A model generated the notes under the pieces. The model had not been told where the DNA came from. It saw only the letters and a list, made by a program, of their open reading frames with translations, and did no database searches. The translations under genes and the position numbers were made by a program. A stretch of DNA of 64,000 nt from Actinomadura sp. KC06 (lineage in GTDB: Bacteria; Actinomycetota; Actinomycetes; Streptosporangiales; Streptosporangiaceae): assembly GCF_004348735.1 (NCBI RefSeq), contig NZ_SMKT01000015.1:16381-80380 (forward strand), in the 5' to 3' direction. Positions 17,468 through 26,703 of the stretch are shown here, piece by piece. How positions within the stretch are numbered: position 1 is the first letter of the stretch; each line of letters begins with the position of its first letter.

Positions 17468-19087
17468 TCACACCGCGGCGGGGCCGTCGACCGGGGTGCT
17501 GCCGCGCCGGACGAGCAGCGCCGCGAGGATCGCGACGACCGCGACCGCGCCGGCCACCGTCAGGGCGTTCTGGAAGCCGTCCATGAACGCGAGGTGGCTG
17601 CCCGTGGTGATGGCCTCGGCGGCCGGACCGGACGTCCCCGGCGGGACGGGCGCGACGCCCTGCGAGACGATCCCGCCCTGGCCCGCGAGCTGCTCCGCGG
17701 CGGGTCCTGGCACGCCCGCGTCCGTCAGACGTCCGAACAGCACGTCGCCGACCTTGGTGGACAGCAGGACGCCCAGCACGGACGTGCCGAGCACGCCGCC
17801 GAGCTGCGCGGCGGTCTGCTGGAGCCCGCCCGCGACGCCGGCGAGGTGCGCGGGGGCGTTGCCGACGATGGCCTCGGTCCCGGCGACGATGACCATCCCG
17901 AACGCGAGCCCGACGAGCACGAACCACGGCCACAGCTCGATGTAGGGGGCCTCCACCCCGATGCGGGACAGCCCGAACATCGCGGCGGCGGTGAACCCCA
18001 TGCCGAGCACGAGCGGCAGCCTCGGCCCGAACCGGCTGGTCAGCGCGCCCGCCAGCGGGGAGGCGACGATGAACACGCCGGTCATCGGCAGCATCCGGAC
18101 GCCGGCGTCCACCGGGCTCATGCCGTGCACCTGCTGCAGGTAGAGGGTGATGAAGAAGACCGTCCCGAACATCCCGAAGAAGCCGAGGACGATGAGCCCG
18201 GTCGCGGCCGACAGCGACACCGAGCGGAACAGCCCGAGCGGCAGCAGCGGGCGCTCGACCCGCAGCTCGTTCCAGACGAACGCGGCGAACAGCACGACCG
18301 ACACGGCGAACGACACCAGCGGGACCGCGTCGCCGAAGCCGTCCTCGCCGGCCTTGATCAGGCCCCAGACCAGCGCGAACAGCGCGCCGGTGAGCAGCGC
18401 GACGCCGGGCAGGTCGAACGAGCCCGCGGCCTCCTCGTCCTTGGACTCGCGGATCACCCACAGGCCGACGAGGAGCGCGACCAGGCCGAGCGGGGCGTTC
18501 AGGAAGAACACCGACTCCCAGTTGACGTTCTCGACCAGGACGCCGGCGACGATCGGGCCGCCCGCGATGGAGATGCCGACCGTGGAGCCCCAGACGCCGA
18601 TGGCGGTGTTGAGCTTGTCGGCGGGGAAGGTGTTGCGCAGGATCGCGAGGCTGGCCGGTTGCAGGAGCGCCCCCGCGAAGCCCTGCACGACGCGCCAGAA
18701 GATGACCATCCCGAGGCCGCCGGACAGGCCGATCAGCACCGAGGAGACGGCGAAGCCGATCACGCCCGCCAGGAAGGTCCGCTTGCGTCCGAACCGGTCG
18801 GCGATCTTCCCGGCCGGGATCAGCGAGACGGCGAGCGCCAGCAGGTAGGCGTTGGTGACCCACTGCAGGCCGGACAGGCTCGCGCCGAGGTCCTTGGCGA
18901 TCGCGGGGTTGGCGATGGCCACGACGGTCGCGTCCAGCCCGACCATCATCACGCCGAGCGCGACGGCGACGAGCGTGAGCCAGGGATGGCCGTGGCCGGA
19001 TCGTGCGGGACGTCCGCGCGCGCGGTCGCGCGGCGGTGCGTGGACGGGTCCGGGTTCGAGCGTCTCGGCGCCCGTGGAGTGAGTCAT
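17468..19087 (-). CDS. DHA2-family (EmrB/QacA) MFS efflux transporter
   Basis: A 539-residue transporter with about 14 membrane spans. Family marks are LDATVVAIANPAIAKDL in helix 1 (motif D1), GKIADRFGRKRTFLAG (motif A) and the motif C region IGGPIVAGVL, read as SIAGGPIVAGVL. ATG 19087 is preceded by GGAAGG. Longer upstream starts extend into the operator region. It is divergent from a TetR regulator and should export a drug-like or metabolic compound driven by protons. Confidence 0.93.
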   Translation of the reverse strand: MTHSTGAETLEPGPVHAPPRDRARGRPARSGHGHPWLTLVAVALGVMMVGLDATVVAIANPAIAKDLGASLSGLQWVTNAYLLALAVSLIPAGKIADRFGRKRTFLAGVIGFAVSSVLIGLSGGLGMVIFWRVVQGFAGALLQPASLAILRNTFPADKLNTAIGVWGSTVGISIAGGPIVAGVLVENVNWESVFFLNAPLGLVALLVGLWVIRESKDEEAAGSFDLPGVALLTGALFALVWGLIKAGEDGFGDAVPLVSFAVSVVLFAAFVWNELRVERPLLPLGLFRSVSLSAATGLIVLGFFGMFGTVFFITLYLQQVHGMSPVDAGVRMLPMTGVFIVASPLAGALTSRFGPRLPLVLGMGFTAAAMFGLSRIGVEAPYIELWPWFVLVGLAFGMVIVAGTEAIVGNAPAHLAGVAGGLQQTAAQLGGVLGTSVLGVLLSTKVGDVLFGRLTDAGVPGPAAEQLAGQGGIVSQGVAPVPPGTSGPAAEAITTGSHLAFMDGFQNALTVAGAVAVVAILAALLVRRGSTPVDGPAAV

Positions 19088-19140
19088 CAGCGACCTTCCA
19101 GGTGGCATGTGGGCGAGCTTCGTTGTGACGCGCATCAAAC

Positions 19141-19155
19141 TGTCACGAGATGACA
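19141..19155. promoter_or_regulatory. Palindromic operator candidate 1 (MFS/TetR)
   Basis: TGTCA-CGAGA-TGACA is a perfect five-base inverted repeat in the divergent region between the MFS transporter and its TetR. It is a likely site for that regulator. Confidence 0.5.
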
Positions 19156-19209
19156 CTTGTCGTCAAACGCCGCTCGTCGCAGTGCGACATGATTCATCTC
19201 ACGACATTG

Positions 19210-19222
19210 GTCACCTGGTGAC
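19210..19222. promoter_or_regulatory. Palindromic operator candidate 2 (MFS/TetR)
   Basis: GTCACC-T-GGTGAC is a perfect palindrome 38 bases before the tetR ATG. Its GTCA half-site resembles that at 19141-19155, so the two may be a paired operator. Confidence 0.5.
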
Positions 19223-19259
19223 GCTTGGCTCGGGATGACAACGTGGCTACACTTCGCAC

Positions 19260-19925
19260 ATGACCGCGACCGCCCCCGAGACCGGCACCCCCGGTCCCGG
19301 ACCCCAGCCCCCGGGCCGGCGCGAACGCAAGAAGCAGCGCACCCGGGAGGCGCTCGTCGACGCCGCGTTCTCCCTCTTCGCCGAGAAGGGCTTCGACGCC
19401 ACGACCGTCGAGGAGATCGCCGACGCCGTGGACGTCTCGTCCCGCACGTTCTTCCGCTACTTCGCCTCGAAAGAGGACGTCGCGCTCACCTTCCAGGAGG
19501 AGCAGACCCGGGCGGTCATGGACGCGCTGGCCGCCCGCCCCGCCGACGAGCCGATCATGACGGCGCTGCGCCACACCGTGGTGGAGATCGCCCGCGCCTG
19601 CGAGCGCGGCGAGCTCGGCTTCGACCCCGAGCGGTTCGAATGCATGTTCACCATGATGAGCGAGAGCCCAGCCCTCATGGCGGGCAGCCTGGAGCACGCG
19701 CAGAAGAAGCAGGCGCTGCTGACCGAGGTCGTCGGCGCGCGGCTCGGCCTCGACCCGGCCACCGACCTGCGCCCGCACGTCATCGCCGGCGCCGCGACCT
19801 GCGGCTTCCAGGCCGCCGCCGACGCCCTGCGCCGCCACCCCGGCACGTTCGGCACGATGTCCGAGGCGGTCGACCGGGCCTTCGACATCCTGGAGGGCGG
19901 CCTCAACGAGCCGCCGCGCGACTGA
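19260..19925 (+). CDS. TetR-family repressor, divergent from the MFS pump
   Basis: A 221-residue regulator. The TetR DNA-binding domain starts after a Pro-rich leader: KKQRTREALVDAAFSLFAEK, then TTVEEIADAVDVSSRTFFRYF, typical of the AcrR-like group in which RTFFRYF forms helices 3-4. The C-terminal ligand domain is all-helical and ends with EGGLNEPPRD. Its position opposite the DHA2 transporter, with two palindromes between them, fits local repression of the pump released by the pump's substrate. Confidence 0.92.
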   Translation: MTATAPETGTPGPGPQPPGRRERKKQRTREALVDAAFSLFAEKGFDATTVEEIADAVDVSSRTFFRYFASKEDVALTFQEEQTRAVMDALAARPADEPIMTALRHTVVEIARACERGELGFDPERFECMFTMMSESPALMAGSLEHAQKKQALLTEVVGARLGLDPATDLRPHVIAGAATCGFQAAADALRRHPGTFGTMSEAVDRAFDILEGGLNEPPRD

Positions 19926-20025
19926 CGCCTCCCGGCACCGTCCCGTGTGGGACGCGATGCGGCGGGTACCTCGTGCGCAGCCGGGGACGTCCCGGCCACG
20001 TGCCGAGGCGGAGGAGGTCGGCGGC

Positions 20026-21489
20026 ATGGCACTCAAGCATCCCCGGCACGACGGGCACGGCGGCCGGGACCTGGAGGTCAACCCGGTCTTCAGCCGCGAG
20101 CCGCTGCGGATCCACCGGTACGCGCTTCCGGCCGGGGAGATGGAGCCGGGCACCGCGTACCAGATCGTCCACGACGAGCTGATGCTGGACGGGAACGCGC
20201 GGCTGAACCTGGCCACGTTCGTGTCGACGTGGGCGGAGCCGGAGGCGCTGCGGCTGATGGCCGAGTGCGCCGAGAAGAACATGATCGACAAGGACGAGTA
20301 CCCGCGGACGGCCGAGCTGGAGCTGCGATGCGTCCACATGCTCGCCCGCCTCTGGCACGCCGAGGACCCGCGCCGCGCCGTCGGCTGCTCCACGACCGGG
20401 TCGAGCGAGGCGGCGATGCTCGGCGGGCTCGCCCTCAAGCGGCGCTGGCGGAAGCGCCGCCGCGACGCGGGCGAGCCGGCCGACCGGCCCAACCTGGTCA
20501 TGGGCGTGAACGTGCAGATCTGCTGGGAGAAGTTCGCCGACTACTTCGAGGTCGAGCCCCGCTACGTGCCGATGGAGGGCGACCGGTTCCACCTCGGCGC
20601 GCGGGAGGCGGCCGAGCTGTGCGACGAGAACACGATCGGGGTCGTCGCCGTGCTCGGATCCACGTTCGACGGCAGCTACGAGCCCGTCGCCGAGATCGCC
20701 GCCGCGCTCGACGACCTGGAGCGGCGGACCGGCGTGGACGTCCCGATCCACGTGGACGGCGCGTCCGGCGCGATGATCGCCCCCTTCCTCGACCCGGACC
20801 TGCGGTGGGACTTCCTGCTGCCGAGGGTCGCCTCCATCAACACCTCCGGGCACAAGTACGGCCTCGTCATGCCCGGCGTCGGCTGGGTGCTGTGGCGCGA
20901 CGAGGACGCGCTGCCCGACGACTTGGTCTTCCACGTCAACTACCTCGGCGGGGACATGCCGACGTTCGCGCTGAACTTCTCCCGTCCCGGCGCGCAGGTC
21001 GTCGCGCAGTACTACACCTTCCTCCGGCTCGGGTTCGAGGGGTTCCGGCGCGTCCAGCGGACGTGCCGCGACGTCGCCACCCGCCTCGCCGCCGAGATCG
21101 CCGGGCTCGGCCCGTTCGAGACGCTCACCGACGGCGGCGACCTCCCGGTGTTCGCGTTCCGGGTCAAGGACGACGCCGACCGGTTCACGGTGTTCGACGT
21201 GTCCGCGGCGCTGCGCGAGAGCGGCTGGCTGCTGCCCGCCTACACCTTCCCCGAGAACCGCACCGACCTGGCGGTGCTGCGCGTCGTGGTCCGCAACGGG
21301 TTCAGCCACGACCTCGCCGACCTGCTCCTGGACGACCTGCGCCGCGTCCTGCCCCGGCTGCGCGCGCAGGACGCGCCGCGCCGGCACGCCGCCGACCCCG
21401 ACGGCGCGGGCTTCGCGCACGGCACCGAACCGAAGAAGGCCAGCGCGCCGAAGAAGGCCGGGTCAGCGCGGCGCCCTCGGCAGCCCTAG
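20026..21489 (+). CDS. gadB: Glutamate decarboxylase
   Basis: A 487-residue PLP enzyme converting glutamate to GABA and CO2 with proton use. Conserved blocks are [43 protein letters not shown] and the PLP-lysine motif INTSGHKYG (Lys277). The C-terminus is extended by a basic lysine/alanine stretch ([12 protein letters not shown]) not needed for the fold. ATG 20026 follows GAGGAGG. The 3' end overlaps the convergent FadE29-like gene by 27 bases. No GABA antiporter gene is adjacent, so a role in acid resistance is not directly supported. Confidence 0.93.
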   Translation: MALKHPRHDGHGGRDLEVNPVFSREPLRIHRYALPAGEMEPGTAYQIVHDELMLDGNARLNLATFVSTWAEPEALRLMAECAEKNMIDKDEYPRTAELELRCVHMLARLWHAEDPRRAVGCSTTGSSEAAMLGGLALKRRWRKRRRDAGEPADRPNLVMGVNVQICWEKFADYFEVEPRYVPMEGDRFHLGAREAAELCDENTIGVVAVLGSTFDGSYEPVAEIAAALDDLERRTGVDVPIHVDGASGAMIAPFLDPDLRWDFLLPRVASINTSGHKYGLVMPGVGWVLWRDEDALPDDLVFHVNYLGGDMPTFALNFSRPGAQVVAQYYTFLRLGFEGFRRVQRTCRDVATRLAAEIAGLGPFETLTDGGDLPVFAFRVKDDADRFTVFDVSAALRESGWLLPAYTFPENRTDLAVLRVVVRNGFSHDLADLLLDDLRRVLPRLRAQDAPRRHAADPDGAGFAHGTEPKKASAPKKAGSARRPRQP

Positions 21490-22635
21490 GCCGATCATCG
21501 CGATCAGCTCGCGCTGGATCTCGTTGACGCCGCCGCCGAACGTCAGCACAAGCGCGCCCTTGGCGAGCCGGTCGGTCGCCTCGACGAACGCCGCGGTCTC
21601 CGGGTCGCCCGGGTCGCCGTACCGGGCGAGGACGTCGCCGACGATCCGGCCGACCTCCTGCACCCGCTCCGAGGCGTAGATCTTGGTGGCGGACGCGTCC
21701 GGGGCGCCGAGCCAGCCGAGGTCCTGGTTCGCGGCGACCTGCCAGTTGAGCAGCTCGTTGACGCGCAGGTAGGCGTACACCCTCGCGACCGCGCGGCGGA
21801 CGGCGGGCGTCTCGATCAGCGGCCGCCCGTCCGGCCCGGCGGTGGTGCGGGCCCAGCGCTCGAACCGGACGTGGACGTGCCCGATGTTCCCGGCCGGGCC
21901 GAGCGTGACCCGCTCGTGGTTGAGCTGGTTGACGATGAGGTCCCAGCCCTTGTTCTCCTCGCCGATCAGCATGTCCGCCGGGACGCGGACGTCCTGGAAG
22001 TACGTCGAGTTGGTGTGGTGGCGGCCGTCCATCGTGATGATCGGCGTCCAGGAGAAGCCGGGATCCTTGCAGTCGACGATGAACATCGAGATGCCCTTGT
22101 GCTTCTTCGCGTCCGGGTCGGTGCGGGCCGCGAGCCACACGTAGTCGGCGGTGTGCGCGGCCGACGTGAAGATCTTCTGGCCGTTGACGACGTAGTGGTC
22201 GCCGTCCCGGACGGCGGTGGTGCGCAGCGCGGCGAGGTCGGTGCCCGCGCCGGGCTCGCTGTAGCCGACCGCGAAGTGGCACTCCCCGGCGAGGATGCGC
22301 GGGATGAAGAACTCCTTCTGCGCGTCCGTCCCGTACTGCAGGATCGTCGGCGCGACGGAGTTCAGCGTGATGAGCGGGTAGGTGACCTCCGCGCGGGCGA
22401 TCTCGTTGGCGAAGATCGTCTGCTCGACCGGGCCGTAGCCGCGGCCGCCGTACGCCTTCGGCAGCGCGACGCCGAGCATCCCGTCGCGGCCGAGGCGGCG
22501 GCAGTGCTCCAGGAAGGCGGGGCCGAACGGGTCGTCCAGGATGGCGGCGCGCTGGTCCTCGTCGAGGCAGTTCTCGAAGTACTCGCGCAGTTCGGCGCGG
22601 AGCTTCTTCTGCTCGTCGGTCAGGTCGATGAACAT
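21463..22635 (-). CDS. fadE29: Acyl-CoA dehydrogenase, FadE29/ChsE2-like
   Basis: A 390-residue flavoprotein starting MFIDLTDEQKKLRAELREYF. It follows M. tuberculosis FadE29 through much of its length as I recall that sequence: GRDGMLGVALPKAYGGRGYG, VGYSEPGAGTDLAALRTTAV, KHKGISMFIVD and the C-terminal TFGGGVNEIQRELIA. FadE28-FadE29 form the alpha2beta2 enzyme that desaturates a shortened cholesterol side-chain CoA thioester. ATG 22635 overlaps the stop of the FadE28-like gene (ATGA), as expected for subunits of one complex. Substrate identity is inferred from family. Confidence 0.87.
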   Translation of the reverse strand: MFIDLTDEQKKLRAELREYFENCLDEDQRAAILDDPFGPAFLEHCRRLGRDGMLGVALPKAYGGRGYGPVEQTIFANEIARAEVTYPLITLNSVAPTILQYGTDAQKEFFIPRILAGECHFAVGYSEPGAGTDLAALRTTAVRDGDHYVVNGQKIFTSAAHTADYVWLAARTDPDAKKHKGISMFIVDCKDPGFSWTPIITMDGRHHTNSTYFQDVRVPADMLIGEENKGWDLIVNQLNHERVTLGPAGNIGHVHVRFERWARTTAGPDGRPLIETPAVRRAVARVYAYLRVNELLNWQVAANQDLGWLGAPDASATKIYASERVQEVGRIVGDVLARYGDPGDPETAAFVEATDRLAKGALVLTFGGGVNEIQRELIAMIGLGLPRAPR

Positions 22636-23759
22636 CACGCCTCCTGTGGGAGCGGCTCGCCCCGGGCGAGAAGCTCGCCTAGCGCGTCGAGGCTGTCGTC
22701 GGCGCCGCCGAGCAGGTGCGCGTACTGCCTGCCCCAGGCGAAGTAGCGGTGCAGCGGATACGTGACGTCCAGGCCGATGCCGCCGTGCAGGTGCTGGCAG
22801 GTGTAGAGCGCCTCCACGACGGGGCCGCAGGCGTTGTAGGAGGCGACGGCGAGGACCTCGTCGGTGTCGGCGGCGCCTTCCGCGAGACGCCACGCGCCCG
22901 CCCAGACGGCCACGTCCAGTGCGCGCTTGGCGATGTAGACGTCGCCGATCTGCATGGTGACCGCCTGGAACTGCGCGAGGACGCGGTCGAACTGCTCGCG
23001 CGTCTTGACGTACTCCTTGGTCAGCTCCAGCGCGCCTTCGATGACGCCGGACGCGACGGCCACCGCTCCGGCGACGGCCGTGCGGCGCAGGGTGTCCCAG
23101 GCGGCGCCGTCGGCGGTTCCGCCGAGCAGGGCGTCCGAGCCGACCCGGACGCCGTCGAGCGCGACGCGTGACAGCGGCTCGGTGGTCGCCGAAGGCTGCC
23201 GCGTGATCGTCACGGCGGCCGGCTCCACGAGGAAGACGCCGATGCCGTCACCCTCGACACGGGCGGGGATAAGGATGCGTGATGCCTCGCGCGCGTACGG
23301 CACGAACGTTTTCACACCGTCGAGGACGAATCCGTCGCCATCCCGCCGCGCCGTCGCCGTGACCTCACCGGGCGGGCCGGTCTCGCGGTACGCGCCCGTC
23401 AGGACGGTCTCTCCTTCGGCCAGCGGCCCGAGCAGGGCGCGTTGTGCGGCGGTGCCGTACCGTCCGATCGGGACGGCCGCCAGCGCGAGCGACGCGTACA
23501 CCGGGACGGGAGCCGTCCTGGCGCCGACCTCCCGCAGGAGGACGGCGAGCCCGACCGGCCCGAGTCCTGCGCCGCCGGCCTCCTCCGGCAGGACGGCCCC
23601 GAGCAGCCCGGCCCGGGCGAGGGCGGTCCAGGTCGCGGCGTCGTACGGGGCGCCGTCCCGCTCGGACGCCTCCAGCCGCTCGCGCGCCGCCTCGCGGCCG
23701 AGCACGCCCGCCGCGAGCCCCTGGAGCTCCCGCCGGGTCTCATCGAGGTTGAAGTCCAC
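22635..23759 (-). CDS. fadE28: Acyl-CoA dehydrogenase, FadE28/ChsE1-like partner subunit
   Basis: A 374-residue ACAD paralogue that starts VDFNLDETRRELQG. The middle and end resemble FadE28: EYVKTREQFDRVLAQFQAVT, MQIGDVYIAKRALD and CQHLHGGIGLDVTYPLHRYF. In the known complex one subunit carries the catalytic base and the other mainly supplies structure and FAD contacts. I cannot assign roles here without alignment. GTG 23759 has GGAAGGGAG upstream. Two KstR-like sites lie between it and the divergent regulator, and it is the first gene of the two-gene operon. Confidence 0.86.
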   Translation of the reverse strand: MDFNLDETRRELQGLAAGVLGREAARERLEASERDGAPYDAATWTALARAGLLGAVLPEEAGGAGLGPVGLAVLLREVGARTAPVPVYASLALAAVPIGRYGTAAQRALLGPLAEGETVLTGAYRETGPPGEVTATARRDGDGFVLDGVKTFVPYAREASRILIPARVEGDGIGVFLVEPAAVTITRQPSATTEPLSRVALDGVRVGSDALLGGTADGAAWDTLRRTAVAGAVAVASGVIEGALELTKEYVKTREQFDRVLAQFQAVTMQIGDVYIAKRALDVAVWAGAWRLAEGAADTDEVLAVASYNACGPVVEALYTCQHLHGGIGLDVTYPLHRYFAWGRQYAHLLGGADDSLDALGELLARGEPLPQEA

Positions 23760-23789
23760 CCATCCGCTCCCTTCCGGACAACGCGAAAG

Positions 23790-23803
23790 TAGAACAGATT
23801 CTA
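23790..23803. promoter_or_regulatory. KstR-like operator (one core mismatch)
   Basis: TAGAACAGATTCTA matches TNNAACNNGTTNNA except ATT for GTT. Its TAGAA/TTCTA arms are perfectly inverted. It is 31 bases upstream of the FadE28-like GTG. Confidence 0.6.
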
Positions 23804-23853
23804 GTCTGTGTCCAGGGGCGGTATCTGGCCACACAACCGTGGTCGGCCGATTT

Positions 23854-23867
23854 GATAACACGTTCTT
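23854..23867. promoter_or_regulatory. KstR-like operator core
   Basis: GATAACACGTTCTT keeps the full AACNNGTT core but not the outer T and A. It is 65 bases upstream of the kstR-like start, consistent with autoregulation. Confidence 0.5.
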
Positions 23868-23931
23868 GTGCGGGCTGTATCCTTGGGGGGACGCGCCGGG
23901 TGACCGACCGACCGCAGAGAAGGGATCGACC

Positions 23932-24621
23932 GTGACCGCAGAGCCGACAGTGACCGGGGACGAGACCCGGGGGCAGGCGGCCGGCCCCGCACGGCAGACG
24001 GGCGTGCGCTCCCGGAGCCAGCACCAGCGGCGCAAGCGTATCGTCCAGGCGGCCGCGGCGCTCGCGTCCCGCGGCGGTATCGAGGCCATGCAGATGCGCA
24101 CCGTCTCCGAGCGGGCCGGGGTCGCGCTCGGCACCCTCTACCGCTACTTCCCGTCCAAGATGGACCTGGTCGTCGCCGTCGTCAGCGAGGAGCTCGACCT
24201 CCTCGAAGGCAGCATCGAGCGGCGCCCGCCGCGCGCCGGCGACCCGCCGCAGCGCGCGGTCGAGGTGCTGATGCGCGCCACCCGCGGGCTGATGCGCGAG
24301 CCCGAGCTGGCGGAGGCGCTGATCCGCTCGCTGCTGCTGTCGGACGTCAAGACCGACTTCGGCGAGCGGATGACCGGGCTGCTCCTGCGCGCCGCGTCCG
24401 GCACCCCGGAGACCGCGCCCAGCTCCCAGGAGACCGCGTCCGGCTCCGCGGAGACCGCGCCCGGCGACATCCCGGCCGACGACCCGCGCCGCCTCGTCGC
24501 GCGCGCCCTCGCCGGCATCTGGACGATGGAGATGATCGAGATGCTGCGCGGCAACGCCACCGCCGAGGAGATCCAGGCCCGGCTGGAGATCTCCGCCGCG
24601 CGCCTGCTCATCGACGCCTGA
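23932..24621 (+). CDS. kstR: KstR-like TetR-family regulator of steroid/lipid catabolism
   Basis: A 229-residue TetR protein. Its DNA-binding domain (QHQRRKRIVQAAAALASRGG, then IEAMQMRTVSERAGVALGTLYRYFPSK) matches the mycobacterial KstR domain closely, including the LGTLYRYFPSK recognition helix. The C-terminal ligand domain has a Thr/Pro/Ala-rich insert (about residues 155-180). KstR represses steroid catabolism until a CoA thioester binds. KstR-type sites occur here and before the FadA5-like, CYP125-like and ferredoxin genes. GTG 23932 is preceded by AGAGAAGGG. It is divergent from the FadE28/29-like pair. Confidence 0.85.
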   Translation: MTAEPTVTGDETRGQAAGPARQTGVRSRSQHQRRKRIVQAAAALASRGGIEAMQMRTVSERAGVALGTLYRYFPSKMDLVVAVVSEELDLLEGSIERRPPRAGDPPQRAVEVLMRATRGLMREPELAEALIRSLLLSDVKTDFGERMTGLLLRAASGTPETAPSSQETASGSAETAPGDIPADDPRRLVARALAGIWTMEMIEMLRGNATAEEIQARLEISAARLLIDA

Positions 24622-24633
24622 AAAACGCCCGGT

Positions 24634-24654
24634 GACGGACGGCCACCGTCCGTC
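24634..24654 (+). terminator. Hairpin after the kstR-like gene
   Basis: GACGGACGG and CCGTCCGTC pair perfectly across a three-base loop, 13 bases after the stop codon. No T-run follows. Confidence 0.55.
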
Positions 24655-24794
24655 CCGGCGCCTTCGACTCGTATCGAATCAACATTGAAATACCACTTGG
24701 AAGCGATTTATTGCTGCGGGTTATACGCCGCCTTACAGTCCCGGCATTGGGCGCCCACCTCTCCCAACCCCCACCCCCACACAGGAGAGTTCAC

Positions 24795-26234
24795 ATGGCC
24801 CGCAAACACCTGCTGCTGGGCATCACGGTCGGGACCTGCCTGGCCGCAGCGCTGGCGACCCCGGCGCTCGCGGACACGGCATCCCCGGCCACGCAAGCAC
24901 AGGCCGCGGCAAAGACGCCGCGTCCCATCGGTCCCGTAGGAAAGACCGCCGCCATTCAGAAGAACCTCCGGATGTCCCTCGGATCCGAGTTCGGAGGCGC
25001 CTGGGTGAAGAACGGCTCCCAGGTCGTCGTCGCCACCACGGACGCCTCGACCGCCGCCGCGATCACGGCGGCCGGCGCCAAGCCGAAGGTGGTGAAGTAC
25101 AGCGAACGGCAGCTCGGCGGCGAGCTGGCGAAGCTGAACAAGCACTCCAGGTCGGCGGCGAAGTCCGTGACCTCGTGGTACGTCGACGCCGAGAGCAACA
25201 CCGTCGTCGTCAACGCGTCCAGCACGGCCGCCGCGAAGCGCTTCGTGAAGGCCAGCGGCGTGAACGCGTCGGCCGTCCGCATCGTCCGCTCGACGGAGAA
25301 GCCCCGCCTCGTCTACGACATCATCGGCGGCGAGCGGTACTGGACGACCCAGTACGGCTGCTCCGTCGCGTTCGCCGTCACGGGCGGGTACATGACCGCC
25401 GGGCACTGCGGCGACACCGGAGAGGCGACGCAGGGCGCCAACCGGGTCGCGCAGGGCACGTTCGGCGGCTCCTCGTTCCCCGGCAACGACTACGCGTGGG
25501 TCGACACCAACAGCCAGTGGACGCCCACCCCCAAGGTCAACAAGTACGACGGGAGCTACGAGACGATCCTCGGCGCGACCGAGGCCCCCGTCGGCACCCA
25601 GGTGTGCCGGTCGGGCGGCACGACCAACACGCGGATCTGGTGCGGCCCCATCCAGCAGCGGAACGCGACCGTCAACTACCCCGAGGGCACCGTCACCGGC
25701 CTGATCCGCGCCAACGTCTGCGCCGACCCCGGCGACTCCGGCGGCGCGCTGTTCACCCAGACGGGCGGGCAGGCGCAGGGCATCACGTCCGGGACGTCCG
25801 GGAGCTGCAACAACGGCCAGGACAGCAGCGACCAGACCTGGTTCAACCCGGTCGGCGAGGTCCTGCAGATCCTCGCGCAGGACGGCCGTGAGCTCATCAC
25901 CGAGGACGGCGGCCCCGGCCCCGGCACCTGCGACGGCCACGAGACCCGCGTGACGGACTCGCTGACGTCCGGCGCCAGCGACTACCAGCCGAGCGGCAAC
26001 TACACGACGACGACGTCCGGCGCGCACACCGCGTGCCTCGACGGCCCCGACGGCGTCGACTTCGACGTCTACCTGCAGAAGCTGAACGGGACCACCTGGC
26101 AGACCGTCGCGCACTCGATCAGCCCGACGCCCGACGAGAGCATCAACTACAACGGCGCCGCGGGCACCTACCGGTACCGCGTCCACGCCTACAGCGGAAA
26201 CGGCGAGTACACGTTCGCCTTCAGCAAGCCGTAA
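24795..26234 (+). CDS. Secreted S1E (streptogrisin-like) serine protease with C-terminal pre-peptidase domain
   Basis: A 479-residue preproprotein. It has a Sec signal peptide ending near ALATPALA, then an alpha-lytic-type prodomain (about residues 35-185) that acts as folding chaperone. The protease domain has the catalytic triad His204 (MTAGHC), Asp232 (GNDYAWVD) and Ser315 (CADPGDSGGALF), with paired cysteines typical of streptogrisins. After about residue 375 comes a beta-rich PPC-like domain (TRVTDSLTSGASDYQPSGNY), often cleaved or substrate-binding. ATG 24795 follows AGGAGAG. A strong terminator follows. It is probably an extracellular nutrient or developmental protease. Confidence 0.93.
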   Translation: MARKHLLLGITVGTCLAAALATPALADTASPATQAQAAAKTPRPIGPVGKTAAIQKNLRMSLGSEFGGAWVKNGSQVVVATTDASTAAAITAAGAKPKVVKYSERQLGGELAKLNKHSRSAAKSVTSWYVDAESNTVVVNASSTAAAKRFVKASGVNASAVRIVRSTEKPRLVYDIIGGERYWTTQYGCSVAFAVTGGYMTAGHCGDTGEATQGANRVAQGTFGGSSFPGNDYAWVDTNSQWTPTPKVNKYDGSYETILGATEAPVGTQVCRSGGTTNTRIWCGPIQQRNATVNYPEGTVTGLIRANVCADPGDSGGALFTQTGGQAQGITSGTSGSCNNGQDSSDQTWFNPVGEVLQILAQDGRELITEDGGPGPGTCDGHETRVTDSLTSGASDYQPSGNYTTTTSGAHTACLDGPDGVDFDVYLQKLNGTTWQTVAHSISPTPDESINYNGAAGTYRYRVHAYSGNGEYTFAFSKP

Positions 26235-26261
26235 TACGCAGTAGCAGGGCACGAGAAACTT

Positions 26262-26303
26262 CCCCGGCCGCCTCTCCCCTTTTGGGCGGCCGGGGATGCT
26301 TTT
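26262..26303 (+). terminator. Rho-independent terminator of the protease gene
   Basis: An 11-bp perfect stem, CCCCGGCCGCC (26262-26272) with GGCGGCCGGGG (26285-26295), is followed by ATGCTTTT. It lies 28 bases after the stop. Confidence 0.85.
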
Positions 26304-26411
26304 CAAGTGCCGTCCACCCCTTCCCCAGTAGCCTGGGCGTCGAAATGCGCCCGGCCCGAGCCGGCCGGCGCCGGGACGAACCGGCCGGATCCAGGATGAG
26401 AAGGTGTGCCA

Positions 26412-26645
26412 GTGACCGAGCAGGAACCGATCCTCAGCGACGGGGTCATCATCGAGTTCGTCGATGGCAAGGACGTCCCCGTCCAGCACAAGGACTTCGG
26501 TGAGCGGGCCGTCGTCATGCGCGACGCGAAGAACCCGGAGGGCCCGATCCTCTACTTCACCGAGGCCGAGTGGGACGCCTTCATCGCGGGCGTCAAGGAC
26601 GGCGAGTTCGACGACCTCCTGGAAGACCCCACCGAGGCTTCCTGA
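26412..26645 (+). CDS. DUF397-domain small protein
   Basis: A 77-residue acidic protein with the DUF397 signature: a short strand region, VVMRDAKNPEGPILYFTEAE, then WDAFIAGVKDGEFD. In actinomycetes such proteins usually pair with an XRE-type regulator and can act as anti-regulators, but no such regulator lies beside this one. GTG 26412 is seven bases after GAGAAGG. GTG 26406 is too close to that site. It ends directly before a large palindromic terminator. Confidence 0.82.
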   Translation: MTEQEPILSDGVIIEFVDGKDVPVQHKDFGERAVVMRDAKNPEGPILYFTEAEWDAFIAGVKDGEFDDLLEDPTEAS

Positions 26646-26650
26646 CCAGG

Positions 26651-26692
26651 ATGAGCATGCCCCCGGCGACGCGTCGCCGGGGGCATGCTCAT
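26651..26692. terminator. Perfect 42-base palindromic bidirectional terminator
   Basis: Left arm 26651-26670 and right arm 26673-26692 are exact reverse complements over 20 bases with a two-base centre. It lies between the convergent DUF397 and allantoicase genes, so it can stop transcription from both sides. Confidence 0.85.
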
Positions 26693-26703
26693 GCGCGGGA
26701 TGC

